DNA of 64,000 bases, taken from contig CAZWAK010000016.1 of NCBI GenBank assembly GCA_964631865.1, positions 1 through 64,000 on the forward strand, written 5' to 3'. This DNA is from JAFDVL01 sp964631865. GTDB taxonomy: Bacteria > Acidobacteriota > Blastocatellia > RBC074. Numbering within the stretch: the stretch's first letter is position 1; the number at the start of each line of letters is the position of its first letter. Both the position numbers and the translations under genes were made by a program. Positions 7,473 to 15,823 of the stretch are shown piece by piece. A model generated the notes under the pieces. The model was not told where the DNA came from, searched no databases, and worked only from the letters and a program-made list of their open reading frames with translations.

Positions 7473-9863
7473 TTAGTTTCTAAGGGGCTTGCCTGTCTTC
7501 AACATCGCGGCCAAACGTTCCTGCGTCGCTTTGGTTCCGCACAAGCTCACAAACGCCTCGCGCTCCAGATCAAGTAAATACTGCTCCGTCACGCGCGTCG
7601 GATGCGTCAGATTGCCGCCGCTCAGCACTTCGGCAATCTTGGTTCCGATCAGCGCATCGTGATCGGAAATGTAGCCGCCGCGTTTCATCATGTGCATACC
7701 GAGCTTGAATTTTGTCAGCGCCGCTTCGCCTAAAACCAAAATGTCCTGACGCGGTTGCGGTGCGACGTAGCCTTCGCGCGCCATTGTCAGCACGGTTTGT
7801 TTGGCTTCTTCAATCTGGCGATCATTGTTCATCACGATGCGGTCGGTGTTGCGCAGAATGCCCCAATGACGGGCTTCTGCTGCGCTCGTGGCGACTTTGC
7901 CCATCGCAATCAACTCGAAGTTTTTGCGCAGGATTTCAAACTGATCGAGGTTTGGCGTATCAGCTACAGCATCGGACGCGCGCAAGGCCATTTCCTTCGT
8001 GCCGCCGCCACCGGGCAACAAACCAACGCCGACTTCAACCATGCCGATGTAAGTTTCCGCCGCAGCGACAGCGCGATCCGAATGCAACGTCAATTCGCAG
8101 CCGCCGCCGAGCGACAAGCCGAACGGTGCAACGACGACGGGCTTCGGCGAATAGCGCAGGCTTGTCGTCATTGTTTGGAATTGCTTCACGGCGAAAGCGA
8201 GTTCGTCCCAATCGCCTTCCTGCGCGCCCATCAGGATGAGCATGATGTTTGCGCCTGCGGAAAAATTCGGGCCTTGATTGCCCACGACGAGACCGACGAA
8301 ATTCTTTTCGACTTCCTTGAGCGCGGCTGCAACCATCGCAATCTGATCGCCACCGAGGGCGTTCATCTTCGCGTGAAATTCCACGCACGCGACGCCATCA
8401 CCAAGGTCAATCAAACTCGCGCCGGAGTTCTTCTTGATGACTTTCGATTGGTCTTTCAACGACTTCAGAATCGTGACGCCTGCGGGAATTGGAACAGGTT
8501 TGTATGACGAACTGGCGAAATCATAAAACTGCTTCACGCCGTTTTCGCTGCGGTAAAAACTGGTGTTCCCGGCGGCGAGCATTGCTTCGACGTTCGCGGG
8601 AATCGCGCGGCTTTCTTCGCGCATCTTCGCCACAGATTTCTCAACGCCGATGGCATCCCATTTTTCAAAGATGCCCATTTCGTGCGCGAAGCCCCATTTC
8701 ATCGCATTGTCAATTTCGACGAGGTTGTCCGCGATTTCCGGGATGCGATTCGCTGCATAAATGGCTGCATCGGCGAACGTGTGCCAGATGTATTCGCCCG
8801 CGCGATCTTTCGCATACGCCAATGTTTTCAGGCGTGCGGCGAGGTCTTCAATTTGTTTCGCCGCGCCGACCGACGCGAAGCTGGCTTTTTGCTGCGGGCG
8901 ATATTCCAGCGTCGCAAAATCCAGCGTCAAAATATCCTTGCCGACTTTTTTGTAAAAGCCGCCTTTCGTTTTGTCGCCGAGCATTTTGCGCTCAACCATT
9001 TGGTCGAGGAGTTCCGGGACTTTGAACGATTCGCGCCGCTCGTCATTCGTCAGCGAATTGTAAAGGTTGCGTGCGACGTTGTACGCCGTGTCCAACCCAA
9101 CGATGTCGAGCGTGCGGAAGCTCGCGCTTTTGGCGTGGCCGATCAATGTGCCGGTCAGTGAATCAATTTCTTCCGGCGTGTAGCCTTTTTCGAGCATGTA
9201 ACTCAAGCCATTCAGCATCGAGAAATTCGCCAGCCGATTCGCCACGAAGCCGGGCGTGTCCTTCGCGTACACAACGCCTTTGCCCATCACGCGATCAAAG
9301 AAACCCGCCATAAAACAGGCGACTTCGGGCGACGTGTCGGGCGTGGTGATAATTTCCATCAAATGCAAATAACGCGGCGGGTTGAAAAAGTGCGTGCCGA
9401 GGAGACGTTTGCGAAAGTTTTCGGAACGCCCTTCGGCCAACGATTTGATCGGAATGCCGGAGGTGTTCGACGTGATGATGGCTTCGGCGTGCAGATGCGG
9501 TTCGACGCGCTCGTACAGGCTGCGTTTGATGTCGAGGTTTTCGACGATGGCTTCGACGATCCAATCGCAATCTTTCAGCTTCGGCAAATCGTCATCGAAG
9601 TTGCCAACGCTGACGAGGCTTGCCAATTCTGCGGACATGAACGCCGCTGGCTTGGCTTTCTTCGCGCCTTCCAGTCCCGCGTTGGCGATGCGATTGCGCA
9701 CGGCGGGCGCGTCCAACGTCAACCCTTTGGCTTGTTCTTCCGCCGTCAATTCTTTCGGCGCGATGTCGAGCAACAAACACGGCAGGCCCGCGTTCGCAAC
9801 GTGCGCGGCGATTTGCGCGCCCATCACGCCTGCACCTAAAACAGCCACTTTCTTAATCTGCAT
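7473..9863 (-). CDS. fadN: 3-hydroxyacyl-CoA dehydrogenase/enoyl-CoA hydratase (FadN type)
   Basis: This bifunctional beta-oxidation enzyme hydrates enoyl-CoA and oxidises 3-hydroxyacyl-CoA with NAD+. The 796-aa protein places the dehydrogenase first: NAD-binding GAGVMG at residues 10-15, then SNTSGIPI and GTHFFNPPRYLHL with the catalytic His. The crotonase domain follows (about residues 480-700: FSAGANIML, GGGCELTLHSD and VEVGVGLLPGGGGT, with the two Glu positions). This order is the reverse of E. coli FadB and matches Bacillus FadN. The start at 9863 has a GAGGAGT ribosome site. A longer frame would translate the upstream palindrome. It heads the fadN-fadA-fadE part of the run. Confidence 0.92.
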   Translation of the reverse strand: MQIKKVAVLGAGVMGAQIAAHVANAGLPCLLLDIAPKELTAEEQAKGLTLDAPAVRNRIANAGLEGAKKAKPAAFMSAELASLVSVGNFDDDLPKLKDCDWIVEAIVENLDIKRSLYERVEPHLHAEAIITSNTSGIPIKSLAEGRSENFRKRLLGTHFFNPPRYLHLMEIITTPDTSPEVACFMAGFFDRVMGKGVVYAKDTPGFVANRLANFSMLNGLSYMLEKGYTPEEIDSLTGTLIGHAKSASFRTLDIVGLDTAYNVARNLYNSLTNDERRESFKVPELLDQMVERKMLGDKTKGGFYKKVGKDILTLDFATLEYRPQQKASFASVGAAKQIEDLAARLKTLAYAKDRAGEYIWHTFADAAIYAANRIPEIADNLVEIDNAMKWGFAHEMGIFEKWDAIGVEKSVAKMREESRAIPANVEAMLAAGNTSFYRSENGVKQFYDFASSSYKPVPIPAGVTILKSLKDQSKVIKKNSGASLIDLGDGVACVEFHAKMNALGGDQIAMVAAALKEVEKNFVGLVVGNQGPNFSAGANIMLILMGAQEGDWDELAFAVKQFQTMTTSLRYSPKPVVVAPFGLSLGGGCELTLHSDRAVAAAETYIGMVEVGVGLLPGGGGTKEMALRASDAVADTPNLDQFEILRKNFELIAMGKVATSAAEARHWGILRNTDRIVMNNDRQIEEAKQTVLTMAREGYVAPQPRQDILVLGEAALTKFKLGMHMMKRGGYISDHDALIGTKIAEVLSGGNLTHPTRVTEQYLLDLEREAFVSLCGTKATQERLAAMLKTGKPLRN

Positions 9864-9881
9864 GGATAGACTCCTCAATGT

Positions 9882-9959
9882 GTAGCGCAAACTGTTAGTT
9901 TGCGTCGTTTTATTCAGCAATACGCTGGTGAAGCCACGCAAACTAACAGTTTGCGCTAC
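9882..9959. repeat. paired REP-like palindromes (GTAGCG...CGCTAC)
   Basis: Two perfect 24-nt inverted copies (9882-9905 and 9936-9959) are separated by 30 nt. Each arm is itself a hairpin, CGCAAACT-gtt-AGTTTGCG. The outer ends read GTAGCG and CGCTAC. The element lies between the membrane-protein gene and fadN on the minus strand, so the transcript can fold either as two small hairpins or as one long stem. No T-run follows, so it looks like a spacer or processing site rather than a classic terminator. Confidence 0.85.
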
Positions 9960-9971
9960 CTTTCCCCAACG

Positions 9972-10358
9972 CTAGAGCAAAGCCCAAGGGGCCAAATAAC
10001 ACGCACTCATCAGCACGAACAAAAACGCGAATAGCACCGACGTCAACGACGTGCCCCAAAACAGCGGTTGCAACAAAAAGCGGAAGAACCAAAACGCGCC
10101 GATGCCAAGCGCAATCGTGCGCCCGATGCCCGTCGTTATCAACTCGTTCGTGTGCCGGAGCGACACAATGGCAAAGAGCAAAAACACAAAACTCAAACAC
10201 AGGTTCAAGACCTGCATCACACCGCTGTTCAGATGACTCAAGCGCCGCAATTCCGCACGCCAATCAAACAATTGCCAAAACAACAAATGAAAGATGAGCC
10301 ACCCGATACTCGCGTAGCCGCCAACTTTCACCAGTAAGGCTGCGGTGGACGGGGTCAT
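9972..10358 (-). CDS. four-helix integral membrane protein, unknown function
   Basis: This 128-aa protein has about four hydrophobic segments (residues about 14-30, 46-67, 78-96 and 102-125) joined by short loops, for example RHTNELITTGIGRT. I recognise no catalytic motif. It lies 25 nt after the flavin reductase gene stop and before the paired palindromes that precede fadN, so it is probably part of the same transcription unit. A role in the cell membrane linked to fatty-acid use is only a guess from position. Confidence 0.7.
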   Translation of the reverse strand: MTPSTAALLVKVGGYASIGWLIFHLLFWQLFDWRAELRRLSHLNSGVMQVLNLCLSFVFLLFAIVSLRHTNELITTGIGRTIALGIGAFWFFRFLLQPLFWGTSLTSVLFAFLFVLMSACYLAPWALL

Positions 10359-10383
10359 AAAATGGTTCCCAGCAAAGCTCGAT

Positions 10384-11070
10384 TCAGTAGTTCGTCAAGA
10401 TATTCTCATCCGAAAAGCCCAGTTCTTTCAGACGAGTTTTGGTTTGTTGCATCATTTCGTTCGAGCCGCAAATCAACGCAACCGGCGCATCCAATTCCGG
10501 CACGATGTTGTCGAGCAGGCTTTGTACATAGCCCGTTGCCCCGCTCCATTCGTCGTCCGGTTGACTGATGACCTGCCGCAATGTGACATCGTGCGTGCGC
10601 CAATCGGTCAGAATTTCTTCTTCAAAATAAAAATCCTTGTTTGTCCGCGCGCCGTGCAACACGACCAATTTGCCGAAGTCCGCACGACGACGAAAGACGT
10701 GGCGCAACGTCGAGCGCAGCGGCGCAATGCCTGTGCCCATTGCGACGAACACCAAATCGCGGCCTGCATAATTCTCCAGCGGAAAGCCGTTGCCGACGAT
10801 CTTGCGCATTGTGACTTCCGCGCTTGTGCCCGCCTGAAAAAGCGTCATGGCGATGCTGCTCGCCGAGGCATTGTCTTTGAGCAGAAACTCGTACTCGTCA
10901 TCCTCCGGCGCAGAAGCGAACGCCACGTAGGACGATTTGCCATCTGCCATTTCCAACACAGCAACTTGCCCCGGCACGAAAGGTTCTTTCGCGCCTTCGT
11001 GCGGGAGCATAAAAAAGCTCCAGACGTTCGAGGTGTGTTGGTGAATGTGCGTAATCGTTAGTTTAGCCAT
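10384..11070 (-). CDS. FAD/NAD(P)H oxidoreductase of the ferredoxin-NADP reductase fold
   Basis: The 228-aa protein has the two-domain FNR layout. A flavin-binding barrel (FVPGQVAVLEM, then GNGFPLENY) is followed by a pyridine-nucleotide domain starting with FVAMGTGIAPLRS and containing LVVLHGARTNKDF and ALICGSNEMM. No 2Fe-2S cluster cysteines are present, so it probably passes electrons to a separate partner. The start at 11070 (MAKLTITH) lies directly against the palindromic repeat. A longer frame only translates that repeat. It sits between the acyl-CoA ligase and the membrane protein. The electron acceptor is unknown. Confidence 0.82.
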   Translation of the reverse strand: MAKLTITHIHQHTSNVWSFFMLPHEGAKEPFVPGQVAVLEMADGKSSYVAFASAPEDDEYEFLLKDNASASSIAMTLFQAGTSAEVTMRKIVGNGFPLENYAGRDLVFVAMGTGIAPLRSTLRHVFRRRADFGKLVVLHGARTNKDFYFEEEILTDWRTHDVTLRQVISQPDDEWSGATGYVQSLLDNIVPELDAPVALICGSNEMMQQTKTRLKELGFSDENILTNY

Positions 11071-11137
11071 GGTGGTCGGTGGCTGATGGTCGGTGGTCGG
11101 TGGTCTTGCCAGCCACCAGCCACCAACCACCAATCAC
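11071..11137 (-). repeat. heptamer inverted repeat, copy 2 (ACCRRYC family)
   Basis: The left arm (about 11071-11105) carries GGTGGTC heptamers and the right arm (about 11108-11137) carries CCAGCCA/CCAACCA/CCAATCA heptamers. The element fills the whole junction between acyl-CoA ligase and flavin reductase. Its right end contains the TGA stop codon of the ligase gene (11134-11136), and its left end touches the reductase ATG. Orientation to transcription is the same as copies 1 and 3. Confidence 0.85.
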
Positions 11138-13029
11138 TTTTCGTGTTGACGCTCTTTTTCTGCGTACATTGCGTCAATTTGGTCTTTGTATTTTTCCATC
11201 ACGACGCGGCGTTTGACTTTCAGCGTCGGCGTCAATTCGCCGCTTTCAATCGTCATTTCCTGCGCGAGCAACACGACGCCTTTGAGCTTTTCAAATTTAC
11301 CGAGTTCCGGCGTCAGCTTATCCACTTGGCGTTCGATCAAATCTATGACTTGCGGATGTCGCAACAATTCGTAGACGTCCTGATAGGCGATGTTCTTCAA
11401 CTCCGCATAGCTTTTGAGCGCATCGAAATGCGGCACGATCAGCGCCGCCGGAAACTTACGTTGTTCGCCGATCACAACGGCTTGATTGATGAAGCGGCTT
11501 TGTTTCAAGGCATTTTCAATCGGCTGCGGCGCGATGTACTTGCCGCCACTCGTTTTGATCAAATCTTTCTTGCGGTCGGTGATGTACAAATAGCCGTCCG
11601 CATCCAGATGCCCGATGTCGCCCGTGTGCAGCCAAACCGTGCCGTGCTCATCGCGCGATAAAGTTTCAGCCGTTGCATCAGGCTTGTTGAAATAGCCCTG
11701 CATAATGTTCCGACCGCTGGCCAGGATTTCGCCGTCTTCAGCAATCTTGATCGTCACGCCCGGAATCGCTTTGCCGCACGAACCGAGCCGATGCGCACGC
11801 GCCGTGTTGGCCGTAATCACGGGCGAGCTTTCGGTCAAACCATAGCCTTGCAGAATCGGCAATCCTGCGCCGTAAAACACTTGTGCGAGTTCGAGCGGCA
11901 ACGCTGCACCGCCGGATGCGAGATTCTTGATGCGCCCGCCGAACGCCGCTTGCCATTTGCTGAAAACCAGTTTGATGGCGAACGCGCGTTTGGCCTGCAA
12001 CAGCAACGGCACAGGTTGGCCGCTGTTTTCGAGCATTGCCCATTCTTTGGCGACTTCAATCGCCCAGTTCGCAATGCGGGCTTTGGCGGCTCCGGCGGCT
12101 TCAGCTTTTTCGAGCGTCTTGGCGTAAATCTTTTCGTACAGACGCGGCACGCTGGTCATAAAATGCGGGCGCACTTCAAGCAGATTTTGCGCGACTGTAT
12201 CAATGCTTTCGGCGAGGAAAATTTTCACGCGCATGAACAAGTCGAGGTAAATCGTCACGCGCTCGAAAATGTGCGAGAACGGCAGAAAGCTGAGCGCCGT
12301 GTCGCCCGCGTGAATGTTCATCGTTTCGGCCACGCTCTGCACGTTTGACATAATGTTGTCGTGCGTCAGCATCACGCCTTTCGGCTCGCCCGTTGTGCCG
12401 GACGTGTAGATCAACGTGGCCAACGAAGCGGGCGTGACTTGACCGCGCAAGCGCTCGTACAACTCGGGCTGCAAACGATCTAACTGTCTGCCGAACGCTT
12501 GCATGTCCGCGAAGTGAATCACACGCGGATCGTCGGTCTCGAAGTGATCGAACGCGATGATTTTCTTCAGGCTCGGCACGTCGTTGAGCGATTCCTGTAC
12601 GCGCGCGAATTGCTTCGCCGTTGAAACGAACATCACTTCAACGGCGGCGTCGTTGAGGATGTAGGAAACCTGCTTGGGCGCTTGCGTGGCGTAAATCGGC
12701 ACGTCGGCGCAGGCGCAATTCAGCACGCCCAAATCGGCAATCGTCCATTCGGGGCGATTTTCTGAAAGCAAACCAACGTGCGCGCCCGGACGCACACCGA
12801 GCGAATACAAACCGAGCGTCGTCGCGCGCACTTGTGCGGCCAATTCACGGGCGGAAAGCGAATGCCACGTGCCGTCTTTTTTGTAGTTCAGCAAATCCGG
12901 TTGCGCCGACGCGACCACCTCATCCAACAACGACACAATAGTCGCAGGTGACGATGCGGCCTGTAGATTCGCTATGATGGTGGTTTCGCGTTGGGCCATA
13001 ACGGTTTTGAGAAGGCTGTCAGCTTGCAT
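11134..13029 (-). CDS. fadD: long-chain acyl-CoA synthetase (AMP-forming)
   Basis: It activates fatty acids to acyl-CoA with ATP. The 631-aa protein shows the ANL-superfamily motifs: P-loop-like LIYTSGTTGEPKGVMLTH, GYGLTESSPV, then WLHTGDIGHLDADGYL and DRKKDLIKTSGGKYI (A8/A10 region with the catalytic Lys nearby). The nearest kin are long-chain FadD/LcfA proteins. The start is uncertain. The ATG at 13029 lies inside a 15-bp inverted repeat and has no clear ribosome site. An alternative ATG lies at 12999 (MAQRETT). It follows the TetR regulator gene by about 56 nt and heads the beta-oxidation run. Confidence 0.92.
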   Translation of the reverse strand: MQADSLLKTVMAQRETTIIANLQAASSPATIVSLLDEVVASAQPDLLNYKKDGTWHSLSARELAAQVRATTLGLYSLGVRPGAHVGLLSENRPEWTIADLGVLNCACADVPIYATQAPKQVSYILNDAAVEVMFVSTAKQFARVQESLNDVPSLKKIIAFDHFETDDPRVIHFADMQAFGRQLDRLQPELYERLRGQVTPASLATLIYTSGTTGEPKGVMLTHDNIMSNVQSVAETMNIHAGDTALSFLPFSHIFERVTIYLDLFMRVKIFLAESIDTVAQNLLEVRPHFMTSVPRLYEKIYAKTLEKAEAAGAAKARIANWAIEVAKEWAMLENSGQPVPLLLQAKRAFAIKLVFSKWQAAFGGRIKNLASGGAALPLELAQVFYGAGLPILQGYGLTESSPVITANTARAHRLGSCGKAIPGVTIKIAEDGEILASGRNIMQGYFNKPDATAETLSRDEHGTVWLHTGDIGHLDADGYLYITDRKKDLIKTSGGKYIAPQPIENALKQSRFINQAVVIGEQRKFPAALIVPHFDALKSYAELKNIAYQDVYELLRHPQVIDLIERQVDKLTPELGKFEKLKGVVLLAQEMTIESGELTPTLKVKRRVVMEKYKDQIDAMYAEKERQHEK

Positions 13030-13086
13030 TTGTCATTCGTCCGTCAGAAAGAATCCCAGCAAAGACTCTTGTGCAAGCTGACAGCC
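13014..13086. repeat. 15-bp inverted repeat spanning the regulator-ligase junction
   Basis: GGCTGTCAGCTTGCA (13014-13028) is repeated perfectly inverted as TGCAAGCTGACAGCC (13072-13086). The spacer is 43 nt. The left arm covers the first codons of the annotated ligase start, and the right arm abuts the stop codon of the TetR gene (13086-13088). It could be an operator, an RNA hairpin, or a mobile palindrome that created the apparent ligase N-terminus. Confidence 0.75.
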
Positions 13087-13823
13087 TAAACGACGCCATC
13101 GGCGTTGATGCCGTGCAGAAACACGTCCATCACGGGATCAACCAGCGGCGTCAATTTGAAGTTGTGATGACTCAGCACCCAATTCGTCACCATTTCGTCG
13201 AGCGCGCCAAAAATCACTTTGGCGACAACCTTCGGATTCAAGCTGGCACGAAAGACGCCTTGCTGTTGCCCGCGCTCCAAAATCTCGCGCAGCATTTTCA
13301 AGTAATCGGCCAGCATCGTTTCCGAAAACTGCTCCATAAATTTTGTCGAATGACGGAACTCGACCTGAAAGACAACGGCCAAATCCCGATTGGCTTCGAG
13401 CGCCTCAAAATGCAATTTGGCGAAATGCCGCAACTGTGCGCGCGGGTCGGTGATGACGGAGAGTTCCTGCTGCGCGCGGGCATTGAACTCCTGCATCGCG
13501 GTGTTGAAGATCGAAACCAACAGGTCGTCTTTGTTCTTGAAATACAAATAGACCGTGCCGTCGGCGACGCCCGCCGCGCGTGCGACTTCGGCGACTTTGG
13601 CATTGAAATAGCCGGAGCGCGCAAAGACCTGAATTGCGCCGCGCAAGATGGCGGCAAACTTGTCCGAGCCGTTTTCGTCGGAGAGCAACGCGAACTTGGG
13701 CGGCACTTTACGCGGCGCTTGGCCCACTGCGTTCAGCCGCGCATCAGATTTTTTCTGCGCGTTCATAACTCCCGCTTGCGAATCATAGGTTGGTGACTCA
13801 ATAAAAAATGTATGAGCATTCAT
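13086..13823 (-). CDS. TetR-family regulator, probable fatty-acid degradation repressor
   Basis: This 245-aa protein has a TetR helix-turn-helix at about residues 55-100 (ILRGAIQVFARSGYF, then VAEVARAAGVADGTVYLYF) and a ligand-binding C-terminal half resembling Bacillus FadR-type regulators. The N-terminal extension of about 50 residues is unusual. A second ATG at 13766 (MNAQKKSD) with a nearby GGGAG would give 226 aa, so the start is open. It precedes the acyl-CoA ligase and the rest of the beta-oxidation genes. By analogy, acyl-CoA would be the inducer that releases it from its operator. Divergent from phosphofructokinase. Confidence 0.85.
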   Translation of the reverse strand: MNAHTFFIESPTYDSQAGVMNAQKKSDARLNAVGQAPRKVPPKFALLSDENGSDKFAAILRGAIQVFARSGYFNAKVAEVARAAGVADGTVYLYFKNKDDLLVSIFNTAMQEFNARAQQELSVITDPRAQLRHFAKLHFEALEANRDLAVVFQVEFRHSTKFMEQFSETMLADYLKMLREILERGQQQGVFRASLNPKVVAKVIFGALDEMVTNWVLSHHNFKLTPLVDPVMDVFLHGINADGVV

Positions 13824-13919
13824 TCAGAGGCGCATCGTAGCTGAAAAACTGCCGATGAGCAAGCGGCTTTTTGCGCCTTGTCTTGCGCGCTCTGTCGGCT
13901 TATGACAGCATTCCGCGCG

Positions 13920-15041
13920 ATGGCTCACAAAAAGGTTGCGAAAGACAATACGAAGCAAAAACGCATCGCGCTCGTGACGGGGGGCGGTGATTGTCCGGGG
14001 CTGAATGCGGTGATTCGCGCGGTGGTCAAAGGCGCGCTCAATCACGGTTGGGAAGTCTACGGCATCGAACGCGGCTTTGAAGGCTTGTTGCATAAAAATC
14101 AGGTGCGCAGGCTGGACGCTGCCGACGTGCGCGGCATTGCGCATTTAGGCGGCACAATTCTGGGCACGACGAATCGCGGCAATCCGTTCAAATTCACCAT
14201 CAAAAAAAATGGCAAAGAAACGGTGGTGGACTTGTCGCAGCAAATTGCGGATCGCTTCTTCGATTTGGGCTTTGACGCGCTCGTCACGATTGGCGGCGAT
14301 GGCACGCTGAAAATCGCGCAGCAATTGGCCGACCTGGGCATTCCGATCATCGGCGTCCCGAAAACGATTGATAATGATTTGGCGGCGACCGAAGTGTCAT
14401 TCGGGTTCAATACCGCCGTGACGACGGCGACCGAGGCAATTGACAAATTGCACGCGACCGCCAAAGCGCACGAGCGCGTGATGGTCGTCGAGTTGATGGG
14501 GCATTATTCGGGCTGGATTGCGTTGTATGCGGGCATTGCAGGCGGCGCGGACGTGATTTTGATTCCCGAAATTCCGTTCGATTTGAAAGCCGTCGCGCGC
14601 AAGATTCAGGATCGCTGGCGACGGCAACGCCGCTTTGCCATCGTGGTCGCAGCAGAAGGCGCACGACCGACAGGCGGCGAGCATTTTATGACGCTACGCG
14701 AAACCGGACACGAACGCTTGGGCGGCGTGGCGGAATTTGTCGCCAAAGAAATTCATCGTTTGACTGCCCGCGAAACGCGCTCGCTCGTGCTGGGACATTT
14801 GCAGCGCGGTGGACAGCCAACCACGTCAGATCGCTTGCTGGCAACGCGCTTTGGAGCCGCTGCCGTACGTGCGATTGCGCACGGCGAATGCAATGTGATG
14901 GTGGCGTTGAAGTCCACACAGATCATTACTGTTCCGCTGGAAGAAGCCATCCGCGAAACAAAATTCGTGCCGTTGAATTCTGACATCGTCTGTTCCGCGC
15001 GCGACTTGGGCATTTCCTTTGGAGACGAAAAAGATGAGTAA
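13920..15041 (+). CDS. pfkA: 6-phosphofructokinase
   Basis: It phosphorylates fructose 6-phosphate to the 1,6-bisphosphate. The 373-aa protein (start MAHKKVAKD) shows GGGDCPGLNAVIRA, IGGDGTLKIA, GVPKTIDND and MGHYSGWIA. The Gly after GGD points to ATP as phosphoryl donor (PPi enzymes carry a second Asp there), while the Lys in PKTIDND is the residue found in PPi and group-III ATP enzymes. Together these fit the Gly/Lys ATP-dependent subgroup. In-frame ATGs at 13878 and 13902 lack homology and ribosome sites. Its stop overlaps the next gene by 8 nt. Confidence 0.9.
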   Translation: MAHKKVAKDNTKQKRIALVTGGGDCPGLNAVIRAVVKGALNHGWEVYGIERGFEGLLHKNQVRRLDAADVRGIAHLGGTILGTTNRGNPFKFTIKKNGKETVVDLSQQIADRFFDLGFDALVTIGGDGTLKIAQQLADLGIPIIGVPKTIDNDLAATEVSFGFNTAVTTATEAIDKLHATAKAHERVMVVELMGHYSGWIALYAGIAGGADVILIPEIPFDLKAVARKIQDRWRRQRRFAIVVAAEGARPTGGEHFMTLRETGHERLGGVAEFVAKEIHRLTARETRSLVLGHLQRGGQPTTSDRLLATRFGAAAVRAIAHGECNVMVALKSTQIITVPLEEAIRETKFVPLNSDIVCSARDLGISFGDEKDE

Positions 15042-15453
15042 TGCACCTGACCTTCTAAAAGACACGACGCGCGCGCGCTTGGATCAAGTAAGCCGCGCCC
15101 TGCTGAGCCTGCATAAATCCTTGTTGGACGATGAACGGATCATCTACGAAGCCGCGCAAGGCGCGGTCGTGTCGCCGAACGAATTGTTTCGGCTGGCGCT
15201 CAATCATCCGCAGTTCACGTGGCTCGGCAAGATTTTGACCTTGATCGCGCAATTGGACGAAGCCGCGTCCGTGCGTCGTCCTGCGACCGAAACACAAGCC
15301 CAGTCTTTGCTCGCCGAAGCGCGCGTATTGCTCGCGCTGGAACACGCCGACCAAACCTTTGTCGAGCGATTCCAACTGGCGCTCGCCCGCAGCACCGATG
15401 CGACCGACAAACACCACGAAGCATTGCAAATTGCGACCGCAGAAAGCGAGTGA
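15034..15453 (+). CDS. hypothetical helical protein, 139 aa
   Basis: The start at 15034 (MSNAPDLLKD) overlaps the pfkA stop by 8 nt and has a GGAG site 9 nt upstream, so translation is probably coupled. The protein is mostly helical and soluble, with a conserved-looking LFRLALNHPQFTWLGKI segment in the middle and no membrane segment or catalytic motif. Similar short proteins with a start of DTTRARLDQVSRALLSLH are found in Acidobacteriota and Proteobacteria without assigned function. It is followed 7 nt later by a small acetyltransferase-fold gene. Confidence 0.75.
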   Translation: MSNAPDLLKDTTRARLDQVSRALLSLHKSLLDDERIIYEAAQGAVVSPNELFRLALNHPQFTWLGKILTLIAQLDEAASVRRPATETQAQSLLAEARVLLALEHADQTFVERFQLALARSTDATDKHHEALQIATAESE

Positions 15454-15460
15454 CAAAAGG

Positions 15461-15751
15461 ATGAGCCAGGAAGCTTTGCCAGTGATTCACCATCCCTCGG
15501 CACATCGGTTCGAGATCCGTTTGGATGGCCACACGGCCTTGATTGACTATCGCAAACGCGGCGATGACATTTATGTTTTGCTTCACACCGAAGTGCCGCC
15601 CGCCTTCGAGGGCAAAGGCATCGGCAGCCGTTTGGTCAAAGGCGCGTTGGAGCAGATCAAAGCCGAAGGCAAGCGGTTCGTTCCGCTCTGTTCCTTCATC
15701 GCGGCGTATGTCCGCCGTCATCCCGAATACGAAGAATTCGTTGCGAGGTAA
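15461..15751 (+). CDS. GNAT-like N-acetyltransferase (YjdJ type)
   Basis: This 96-aa protein carries the compact acetyl-CoA-binding fold of the small YjdJ-type GNAT family. VLLHTEVPPAFEGKGIGS includes the Q/RxxGxG/A-type pyrophosphate loop, and VPLCSFIAAYVRRHPEY is the typical family end. The start at 15461 directly follows an AAAAGG ribosome site. It is the third gene of the pfkA run, 7 nt after the preceding stop. The substrate is unknown. The protein lacks the N-terminal part of full GNAT enzymes, as expected for this family. Confidence 0.85.
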   Translation: MSQEALPVIHHPSAHRFEIRLDGHTALIDYRKRGDDIYVLLHTEVPPAFEGKGIGSRLVKGALEQIKAEGKRFVPLCSFIAAYVRRHPEYEEFVAR

Positions 15752-15823
15752 AGCCTATGAACGAGCTACGGTCCGTTTGTGATGAACACGCGCGCCGAAT
15801 TCTGTGAAATAAGAACGGCGATA

